Assembly: GCA_964629965.1 (NCBI GenBank)
Contig: CAZVRZ010000068.1
Span: 1-28,708 of the forward strand
Direction of reading: 5' to 3'
Source of the DNA: CAZVRZ01 sp964629965
Lineage (GTDB): Bacteria; Chloroflexota; Anaerolineae; Anaerolineales; UBA4823
Length of the DNA: 28,708 nucleotides
The notes under the pieces were generated by a model. It was not told the origin of the DNA, searched no databases, and worked only from the letters and a program-made list of their open reading frames with translations. Shown piece after piece: positions 22,420 through 28,708 of this stretch. The translations under genes and the position numbers were made by a program. Each line of letters starts with the position of its first letter. Positions within the stretch are counted from its first letter, which is position 1.

Positions 22420-23520
22420 TCAAGCGTCCAAATAGAAGGTGTGATACTTTGCCGAGCACGGGTTGCCCCAGGCAATGTGCATAGCTCGGGCAGTCAGGTC
22501 AATTACCATTGAATTGACTGTTTTCTCTCGATCAAATGGATCGGCCTCGATATCGGCATGGTTGCAGATGCTGTTAGGAAAGTTGATGTGATCGCGCTGG
22601 ATGTCTTGCAATGATTTGATCGTGTGTTTTTGGCTTTTTAGCAGCAAGCGCAAGGCGCGAAAATACCGTACTCGTGTGTTGATCTTCTCATCCGGGTCCG
22701 ATTCCAGGGCCGCCATACCAGCATCTAAATAATGATTGGTATGCACCAGTAAGTTATCTTCCGGGTATAAGATAGCAAAGTTACGCGCAGAGACTTCTAC
22801 GTTATACATTTCACCGCTATCATGTATGATCTGGTGATTATAACCGGCGGCGCGGCGCGGCATGAGGGTGGTACGAACAGCGTCTCCGGGAGTCTTGCAT
22901 GCTAACACGGCTCTCGAAACAACCAGGCGAGGAATGCCAATCCGGCTGTCAGAAGGGTAGACGGAGTCGCAGCACTGCGCAATTCCATAGGCATTAAAAC
23001 CAATGTTCGGGATCAAGCCGCCGTAAGTCATAGCAAGAAACGGGGGTTCATCATCCGGTTCAACATGAACGATATACACATCATCTTCATCTTCAGGAAG
23101 CCAATCTTCGTTGTGGGCTGCCAGCACATGCCCATCCGCGGTACGATCACCATTCACTGCAAAACTGGTACATTTGGTCAGGTGCAGCGCATCCATCGTA
23201 ACCGCCTCCATCGCGTTGAGCACGGCAATATCATCAAAACTAACCGCCGCGCCTTCAGCAATTCCAAGCATTTCTTCGACATAGCGAGGGTAGCGTTCCT
23301 CCGCAAACGGTATGTATTTCCGCGCCTGGATCTGCGCACCTTCCCAGGTCAGTTCCAATACATTATAAGTGGACTCAATTAATGCACGACCGCTCTCCAG
23401 GCTATGCACCACTTGTTGGCGGCAGGCTTCGCCAACCTGGCGTCCAATCTCACGGTGAGTTCCCTTGGCATGCACCAAAGGTGGAGGCGTTGGATGAATA
23501 ATGTTCGCAGGTTGATTCAT
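22420..23520 (-). CDS. C45-family Ntn hydrolase (acyl-CoA:6-APA acyltransferase-like)
   Basis: A 366-residue protein. The conserved core is KCTSFAVNGDRTADG then LAAHNEDW (residues ~116-141), in which Cys117 would be the N-terminal nucleophile released by self-cleavage. Asn and Asp of HNEDW and the following beta-rich halves fit the C45 peptidase/acyltransferase fold. Family members hydrolyse or transfer acyl groups on amides and penicillin-like compounds; the substrate here is unknown. The frame reaches TTG 23553, but the minus-strand -10 box is at 23553-23558, so translation must begin inside the transcript. ATG 23520, preceded by GGGGA, is chosen. A start at 23526 or 23532 is also possible. 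Confidence 0.85.
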   Translation of the reverse strand: MNQPANIIHPTPPPLVHAKGTHREIGRQVGEACRQQVVHSLESGRALIESTYNVLELTWEGAQIQARKYIPFAEERYPRYVEEMLGIAEGAAVSFDDIAVLNAMEAVTMDALHLTKCTSFAVNGDRTADGHVLAAHNEDWLPEDEDDVYIVHVEPDDEPPFLAMTYGGLIPNIGFNAYGIAQCCDSVYPSDSRIGIPRLVVSRAVLACKTPGDAVRTTLMPRRAAGYNHQIIHDSGEMYNVEVSARNFAILYPEDNLLVHTNHYLDAGMAALESDPDEKINTRVRYFRALRLLLKSQKHTIKSLQDIQRDHINFPNSICNHADIEADPFDREKTVNSMVIDLTARAMHIAWGNPCSAKYHTFYLDA

Positions 23521-23552
23521 AAGCATCCCCATCAAACTTCTGTGTGAATTCA

Positions 23553-23560
23553 ATTATAAT
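23553..23560. promoter_or_regulatory. overlapping divergent -10 boxes
   Basis: The octamer ATTATAAT contains TATAAT on the plus strand (23555-23560) and TATAAT on the minus strand (plus 23553-23558). It sits between the divergent C45 gene (start 23520) and transglutaminase gene (start 23606), giving leaders of about 26 and 39 bases. Neither side has a good -35 box. Confidence 0.55.
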
Positions 23561-23605
23561 GCAACCATCACATTTACTTTTGTGAGTGGGAAGAATAGGA
23601 TCGTA

Positions 23606-24706
23606 ATGAAAATACATCATAACATATTACTTCGCTCCGTATATACAATTATGGGCGCGATCCTGGGAGCATTAAGCTTTGTCGTCTCATTCAATCTCAT
23701 CCCAGCCTGGGCGGATTTCCAGATAGAGGAACGATATTACTTCACAACGGATGGCGCGCCTTCAGCCGCTCTGGCCGTATTGCTGCCAACCAATGGACCC
23801 TACCAGCGCGTCGATATCGCCTCCGTTACTTGGGAAGGAGAGCAAAGTCTGAGCACCCATGGCGATCTGCAGGTGCTGCGCCTGTGGGGAGCATTGCAGC
23901 CGGGTGAAAACATCGCCAGTATTCGTTATCAGGTGAAAATCAGGCAAGGACAAATATCCTGGCAGATGTCATCCATCCCTGAATACCTGCAACCACAACA
24001 GAATATAGAATCGGATTCTCCCGAAATCCAATCGCTTGCCTTGCAGAATCAAACAAATAATGCCCGAAAAACAGCCTACCAACAGTATCTCTATGCCTCA
24101 CAGGCGCTTGACTGGCCAACAGAAAGCCGGGTCAATGAATCCAGTTCGGCATTGAACGCGCTGCATACCGGTATTGGCGGGTGCAATGAGTATGCAAACC
24201 TGATGGTTGCTCTAAACCGCACCTCTGGCATCCCAGCGCGCGTGATCAGCGGATTGGCCTACCCGTCTGCCATGCTACCATGGATGAGCTATTCCACTAC
24301 CTGGAGCCACCCAGCCGGTGCCCACGCCTGGGTGGAATTCTATACTGAAAAAGGATGGGAAATGGCCGATCCCAGTTGGGCCAATTCCCTGCCGGTTTTC
24401 CTGTACTTTGGGCGCAATGATGGCTCTCACCTGCGATACGGAGAGCAAGCTGCCGAAGAAACTCTTTACCAGCAAGAGGCTGCCTGGGTCAAGAGCTTCG
24501 GGAACATGGTCGCTGGCATGAGCGCGCCACTCAAATTCGCGGCCGCTGCCAGCGAAGAAGTCACTTTCACACCTTCAGTAACTGTAAGGAAAACCTGGGA
24601 CAGCCGCTGGACCAACACGACACTAGCCATGATTCTAGTCGTCCTGGTTATCTGGCTGCTAGATCGATTCACAAAACGCTATTTACCGATTCGAAAGGAA
24701 CAATGA
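23606..24706 (+). CDS. membrane-anchored transglutaminase-like protein
   Basis: A 366-residue protein. An N-terminal hydrophobic segment (~12-35) exports it, and a C-terminal segment (TTLAMILVVLVIWLLD, near 336-352) anchors it, so the core faces outside. The transglutaminase-core triad is visible: Cys193 in GGCNEYANLMVALNRTSGIPARVI, His240 in AHAWVEFY and Asp255 in MADPSW. Such exported domains are usually cysteine proteases or peptide/amide-modifying enzymes. The N-terminal ~130 residues are beta-rich. ATG 23606, with AGGAT upstream, is preferred to GTG 23582. The subtilase-fusion gene starts 3 bases after the stop, so the two proteins are probably made together and may act on the same extracellular substrates. 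Confidence 0.85.
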   Translation: MKIHHNILLRSVYTIMGAILGALSFVVSFNLIPAWADFQIEERYYFTTDGAPSAALAVLLPTNGPYQRVDIASVTWEGEQSLSTHGDLQVLRLWGALQPGENIASIRYQVKIRQGQISWQMSSIPEYLQPQQNIESDSPEIQSLALQNQTNNARKTAYQQYLYASQALDWPTESRVNESSSALNALHTGIGGCNEYANLMVALNRTSGIPARVISGLAYPSAMLPWMSYSTTWSHPAGAHAWVEFYTEKGWEMADPSWANSLPVFLYFGRNDGSHLRYGEQAAEETLYQQEAAWVKSFGNMVAGMSAPLKFAAAASEEVTFTPSVTVRKTWDSRWTNTTLAMILVVLVIWLLDRFTKRYLPIRKEQ

Positions 24707-24709
24707 ACC

Positions 24710-27331
24710 ATGAGCGACGAAACCATCATTCAACCACAAAAACAACCGGAAGAACCCCAACTCGCTTCCGACCCAGCGGCCGCGGTTGCCGCAGAAATGG
24801 TAGCAGGGATGTCTGAACCCGTGCCAGATCCGGCGACATCCATCAGAATGCCTGCCTCACAGGAGACCGAATCAAATACGGATTGCTTGAGCGCAATCAT
24901 CATGGCACTGGTCATTTTATGGGTGGTGATTACCGTAGCCGGGCGGGTGTTGACAGAATTCATCGTGGCCGGAATGGATACTACCCTACCCAACTACGCT
25001 TTCGCTGGCTTTGCGTTGATCGAAACGATCGCGCTGGCATTACCCCTGGTACCGCTGGCAATTTTCTGGCCCAGGCCGCGTTACAAGGCTGTTTACCTGG
25101 CCTGGTCGCTGCCGCTGCTGCTCATGGTACTGAACATTCCTATCCGCCTGCTCAAGGCCTGGGATGCGCAAAACACCGCCCTCTGGCACATTGCCTTCGG
25201 ACTGATCTACGCCGCGCTGGTCGCCGGGATACATCTGCTGCGAATGCGTCGCTCCCAACAATCTGGTTTTTCCAGCCTGCAAATGTACGCCAAGCCCAGC
25301 TTCGGCCGCCGCCTGGCCTTGGCTGCTGCTCTGGCAGGCATCTTTGCCCTTCCCTGGCTGGCCTGGGGAGCACTCGGTTCCCTGGCAGACTCGCTGCTTC
25401 AATTGCTGGCAGCGTTAATATTTGGGCTGGATGCCACCATAACACTGGAGCTGTTCCTTTTCCGCCCGCTGCGACAATACAGTGGCGGAGCGCGCAGCGA
25501 TTTCTTGTTTGGCGGAATAGCAGCCGGTATTGCATTGATGATCATGGCCTCCGGCACCGGTTTTCCTTATGGCGGGTTACCTCTATTGTTAATCATCGCC
25601 TTGCCCTCGCTAGGTTGGGCTGCGGCCGGCCTGATGAGCGGAGACGCGCCCGAAAAAACTTTCAAGCAAAGCTGGCCAGCCCTCATAAGCTTGATCGGCC
25701 TTTCAGCAGCCGCACCCTTTGCCTTGATCGATGCCGACGAACTGCTGCTGGTGATCGTTTCCAGCGGAGGCGAACTGTTACAGTGGGGAATGTACGCCGC
25801 CCTGTTATCCGGTCTGATAGGCTGGTTGTTCGGCCTCGCCTGGCTGGCAGTACGATTGGTGCGGCCTTCCAACCGCCGCGCCCAAGAAGCAGGGAACTGG
25901 GCGGAAAAGCCCGGGCGTAGCCAGGTTGTGTTGGCCGTGAGCGGTCTGATCGTGGCCTGGGCTGCCGCGTTGCTCATCTACTTGACTCTTGGCCAACCAG
26001 GCTTCTATGGCGAGGGTTTATTCGTGATCTTAAAAGACCAGGCGGATGTCAGTTCGGCTGCCGATATCCAGGATTACGAACAGCGCCGCAGCTATGTTTA
26101 CGATACACTGACCGCCCACGCCGAAAGCACCCAGGCCGGGCTGCGTGCCAGCCTGGATCGCCTGGGGATCGATTACACCCCCTATTATCTGGTCAATGCC
26201 ATCCAGGTGCGAGGCGGCTCCCTGGTACGGCTGTGGTTGACTTTTAATCCACAGATCGACCGGGTGCTGGAGAACCCCTGGCTGCGCCCGCTCCCACAAA
26301 ACCAGCCAGTTTCCGAAGGCCCCTGGACATCCGTGACAGATGCGCCGGCTTGGAACCTGACCTTGATTGGCGCGGATAAAGTGTGGAAAGAGTTGGGCGT
26401 CACCGGACAGGGCATCATCGTTGGACAATCAGACAGCGGCATGCAGGGTGATCACCCGCAACTGGCTGACAGCTACCGCGGTGCGCAACCTGCCCTGGGA
26501 GTAGTGGGCAATAATTACAATTGGTTCGATCCCTGGTATGGCACTACCCAACCTACCGATATTGGCGGGCACGGTACGCATACCCTGGGTACTGTTTTGG
26601 GCAACCAGGTCGGCGTTGCACCAGGTGCAACCTGGATCGGCTGCGTCAACCTGGCGCGCAACTTGGGCAACCCGGCCTTGTATCTTGATTGTATGCAGTT
26701 CATGCTGGCACCCTTCCCATTGGATAGCGATCCTTTCAAAGATGGCAAGCCATCACTGGGCGCTCACGTGCTCAACAACTCTTGGGGCTGCCCGGATATC
26801 GAAGGCTGCGATCCACAGTCGCTGCTGTACGGTGTGCAAGCATTGCGTGCTGCCGGGGTCTTTGTAGTAGTTTCGGCGGGCAATGATGGGCCAGATTGCG
26901 AATCGCTGAGCGCCCCTCCAGCCATCTACGATGAAGTATTCTCTGTGGGTGCAATTGATGAGAACAAAGAACTGGCTAGTTTTAGCAGCATCGGCCCGGT
27001 CAGCGTGGATGGAAGCAACCGAGTCAAGCCCGATATCCTGGCACCGGGTGTAGACGTGTTCTCCAGCACTCCGGGGAACACCTACGCCAGCTACCCTGGC
27101 ACATCCATGGCCGGTCCGCACGTGGTGGGTACCGTGGCATTGATGTGGTCAGCCAATCCAGCCTTGATCGGTGATATCGAACGCACCGAGGAGATCCTGA
27201 TCCAAACGGCTACATCTTATACCGGTTATAAGCCCACCTGCGAAGGGGCGTACGATCACCCCTCGACGGCATCCGGTTATGGGATCGTCAATGCCTACCA
27301 GGCGGTTCTGCTGGCGCTTGAAGAAAAATAA
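24710..27331 (+). CDS. polytopic membrane protein fused to a subtilisin-like (S8) serine protease
   Basis: An 873-residue protein. Residues ~1-60 are an acidic, Pro/Glu-rich cytoplasmic tail. About ten hydrophobic segments follow (~63-435). A spacer (~440-555) leads to an S8 peptidase domain with the full triad: Asp575 in QSDSGMQGDHP, His621 in GGHGTHTLG and Ser799 in GTSMAGPHV, with the oxyanion Asn in NNSWGC. The protease lies at the C-terminus after the membrane part and should face the outside. This order (multi-span module first, active subtilase last) is unusual; most S8 proteases have a signal peptide and propeptide instead. The spacer may serve as a prodomain. Three bases separate it from the transglutaminase-like gene. 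Confidence 0.88.
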   Translation: MSDETIIQPQKQPEEPQLASDPAAAVAAEMVAGMSEPVPDPATSIRMPASQETESNTDCLSAIIMALVILWVVITVAGRVLTEFIVAGMDTTLPNYAFAGFALIETIALALPLVPLAIFWPRPRYKAVYLAWSLPLLLMVLNIPIRLLKAWDAQNTALWHIAFGLIYAALVAGIHLLRMRRSQQSGFSSLQMYAKPSFGRRLALAAALAGIFALPWLAWGALGSLADSLLQLLAALIFGLDATITLELFLFRPLRQYSGGARSDFLFGGIAAGIALMIMASGTGFPYGGLPLLLIIALPSLGWAAAGLMSGDAPEKTFKQSWPALISLIGLSAAAPFALIDADELLLVIVSSGGELLQWGMYAALLSGLIGWLFGLAWLAVRLVRPSNRRAQEAGNWAEKPGRSQVVLAVSGLIVAWAAALLIYLTLGQPGFYGEGLFVILKDQADVSSAADIQDYEQRRSYVYDTLTAHAESTQAGLRASLDRLGIDYTPYYLVNAIQVRGGSLVRLWLTFNPQIDRVLENPWLRPLPQNQPVSEGPWTSVTDAPAWNLTLIGADKVWKELGVTGQGIIVGQSDSGMQGDHPQLADSYRGAQPALGVVGNNYNWFDPWYGTTQPTDIGGHGTHTLGTVLGNQVGVAPGATWIGCVNLARNLGNPALYLDCMQFMLAPFPLDSDPFKDGKPSLGAHVLNNSWGCPDIEGCDPQSLLYGVQALRAAGVFVVVSAGNDGPDCESLSAPPAIYDEVFSVGAIDENKELASFSSIGPVSVDGSNRVKPDILAPGVDVFSSTPGNTYASYPGTSMAGPHVVGTVALMWSANPALIGDIERTEEILIQTATSYTGYKPTCEGAYDHPSTASGYGIVNAYQAVLLALEEK

Positions 27332-27346
27332 GACTGGGTGGAGGGC

Positions 27347-27841
27347 TTAACGTTTAGTATACTTTTCCCAATGGATCACCTCATCCAGAGATTTCTTGCT
27401 CTTGGCAGGCCACTCCACCGGCACGCCAACCGGCACCAGAGATAGCAAATTTTTCTCTGCCGGTATATCTAAGGCAGCCTTGAGAACCTGCTCGCATTTA
27501 AGCGCGTCCCCCTCTACCCAGCACGAGCCGTATCCCAGGGCGGTGCATGCCAGCAGCATGTTCTCGATGGCTGCTGAGCCGTCTTCGACCCACCAGCGCG
27601 AGCTGGGATCCATAACCACTACAATGATGGCCCCGGCTTTATCCATCCAGGGTCCCGCTATCTTAAGCTCATCGATGGTACTCTTGTCCGTGACCACGAT
27701 AAAGTCCCAGGGCTGGCGATTACTGCCGGTGGCAGCCAGCCGCCCGGCATCGACGATCATCTCCAAATGCTCACGCGAAATCGGATCGCCGGTATACTGG
27801 CGTACACTTCTGCGCTTTCGGATTGCTTCCAATGTATCCAT
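27347..27841 (-). CDS. nitroreductase-family FMN oxidoreductase
   Basis: A 164-residue protein with the family start DTLEAIRKRRSVRQYTGDPI (residues 2-21), the FMN-contact segment AATGSNRQPWDFIVV, and a C-terminal ALGYGSCWVEG segment. Short members of this size use FMN and NAD(P)H to reduce nitro compounds, quinones or flavins, but the physiological substrate is unknown. AGGAG lies 9 bases before ATG 27841 (minus strand). It converges with the subtilase-fusion gene, 15 bases apart, and has the methyltransferase gene 86 bases upstream in the same orientation. Confidence 0.88.
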   Translation of the reverse strand: MDTLEAIRKRRSVRQYTGDPISREHLEMIVDAGRLAATGSNRQPWDFIVVTDKSTIDELKIAGPWMDKAGAIIVVVMDPSSRWWVEDGSAAIENMLLACTALGYGSCWVEGDALKCEQVLKAALDIPAEKNLLSLVPVGVPVEWPAKSKKSLDEVIHWEKYTKR

Positions 27842-27927
27842 ACTGTTATCTCCTAAAATCTATGCGAATATCGCGAAAAAGTTGTTATTGTCACTGCCCT
27901 GCAACTCTGAAGGCAAAATTCCTGTCT

Positions 27928-28632
27928 CTACTTGATGGCGCCAAAAGCTGCGAAATAGCAATTCTTGTGAAGCACTTCCACCTGGCGAAAACCCACAGTC
28001 CGCAGCATATCCAGTTGAAATACCAAGGAGCGCGGCGTATCTTCTTGCTCAATATATTGGAAAACATTTGCGCGGTAAGCTTCGCCGCCCTGTCCAAACA
28101 AGTATTCTCCGTAACGTTCCTTCATCAACACCTGGATAGCTGCATTGTCATGCTCGATCAAGTCGGCGATCCATAACGAGCCACCGTGGCGCAAGGCAGC
28201 ATAACATTTGGCAAATACCTGCTGCCACTCTTCATCGGTGCGCAAATGATGAAAAACTGCGCCAGCCAGAAGAATATCAAAGCAGGCATCTCCTAACTTG
28301 ACTTCGCGGATATCACCCTGGATAGAGAATACCCTGCCGCAAGCGATCTGGGAAAGGCGTTCCACTGCCCGTGTTAACATCGGCTGGCTCAAATCTATCA
28401 ATGTGATATTCAGATCTGGCAGTATCTGTAACATCTTCAAACTGTAATTTCCCGCCCCACAGCCAATATCCAATAAATCGTTTGCTCCTGGGGTTATCGC
28501 TGCCGCAGCCTGCGAAATCAAATCCAAGAACAGCCGCGAATCCACTATCGATGTCTGGGCTGTTTCCAGGTTTGAAAAACGCTCAACATCCTGATCAAAA
28601 CGAGTACGAATCTGGTCAACCGTGAACTTCAT
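27928..28632 (-). CDS. class I SAM-dependent methyltransferase
   Basis: A 234-residue protein. Motif I, LLDIGCGAGNYS (53-64), binds S-adenosylmethionine, followed by the acidic loop ITLIDLSQPML (the Asp binds ribose) and GDIREVKLGDACFDILLAGAVFHHL as post-motif strands. The C-terminal part is helical and beta-edged (LHKNCYFAAFGAIK), typical of small-molecule methyltransferases of the UbiE/ArsM/Tam type. The acceptor is unknown. AGGAT lies upstream of ATG 28632, with TTATAC as a possible -10 box near 28651-28656. No partner gene in the window indicates a pathway. Confidence 0.8.
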   Translation of the reverse strand: MKFTVDQIRTRFDQDVERFSNLETAQTSIVDSRLFLDLISQAAAAITPGANDLLDIGCGAGNYSLKMLQILPDLNITLIDLSQPMLTRAVERLSQIACGRVFSIQGDIREVKLGDACFDILLAGAVFHHLRTDEEWQQVFAKCYAALRHGGSLWIADLIEHDNAAIQVLMKERYGEYLFGQGGEAYRANVFQYIEQEDTPRSLVFQLDMLRTVGFRQVEVLHKNCYFAAFGAIK

Positions 28633-28669
28633 GTCATATTGATCCTGAAGGTATAATTAACCCAAGTTG

Positions 28670-28685
28670 CTACCTTACCAGGTAG
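28670..28685. repeat. short inverted repeat upstream of the methyltransferase gene
   Basis: CTACCT (28670-28675) and AGGTAG (28680-28685) form a perfect 6-bp hairpin or operator-like repeat around TACC, near the right edge. It could be a terminator of a gene outside the window or an operator. Confidence 0.3.
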
Positions 28686-28708
28686 TTGAGGCTGCAAGCC
28701 AGGGCAAA

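Noticed and set aside
24883..25920. 345-codon plus-strand frame inside the subtilase-fusion gene
   Set aside because: It is an alternate-frame shadow with basic low-complexity composition; the subtilase frame has clear membrane segments and motifs.
1..28708. CRISPR arrays, tRNA or rRNA genes
   Set aside because: No regularly spaced direct repeats, cloverleaf-like elements or conserved rRNA blocks were seen on either strand by eye.

Overview
The window looks like a chromosomal segment of an anaerobic or facultative bacterium, most plausibly a member of Chloroflexota (Anaerolineae-like). That placement is inference from gene content (selenocysteine formate dehydrogenase with a NuoEF-type diaphorase, small C4 zinc-ribbon protein, membrane-anchored NACHT/HEAT protein, SPFH protein, transglutaminase plus membrane-fused subtilase). 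No rRNA or marker gene is present to prove it. A run of 10 N at 10819-10828 shows that the sequence is a scaffolded assembly.

Layout. 1-536 (-) is a decayed, chimeric transposase running off the left edge. 748-4074 (+) carries a coiled-coil zinc-ribbon protein, apparently made from a leaderless mRNA, and a membrane-anchored NACHT-like NTPase with HEAT repeats. 6743-4076 (-) is a compact three-gene operon: HEAT protein, BtrH-like acyltransferase/C39-fold protein, and an alpha/alpha-toroid protein. 7024-17830 (+) is a formate/molybdenum-cofactor island. 17893-18009 (-) is a 38-residue lysine-rich protein missed by ordinary gene length cut-offs. 18251-22418 (+) holds an SPFH protein, an exported propeller-like protein, an MFS transporter and a PH-SHOCT membrane protein. 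23520-22420 (-) is a C45-type Ntn hydrolase. 23606-27331 (+) pairs a transglutaminase-like protein with a polytopic membrane protein fused to a subtilisin domain. 27841-27347 (-) and 28632-27928 (-) encode a nitroreductase and a methyltransferase.

The formate island is the most interesting part. A NuoE-NuoF fusion (7024-8739) and a NuoG-headed formate dehydrogenase (8764-11448) form an NAD(P)-linked formate dehydrogenase. The catalytic codon of the dehydrogenase is an in-frame UGA read as selenocysteine. After it comes a structured leader matching the molybdenum-cofactor (Moco) riboswitch, ending in a strong intrinsic terminator. This leader controls a five-gene ECF-type uptake operon: THEP1-like NTPase, fused EcfA1-EcfA2, S component, a small lipoprotein resembling part of the sulfite-oxidase Moco-binding fold, and EcfT. 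Then comes a second, short selenocysteine formate dehydrogenase (15782-17830). My reading is that the cell imports a molybdopterin-type cofactor, or a precursor or ligand of it, for its formate dehydrogenases and shuts import off through the riboswitch. The transport substrate is inference. The two selenocysteine insertion hairpins have identical geometry and show a compensatory synonymous base-pair swap, which supports both being real.
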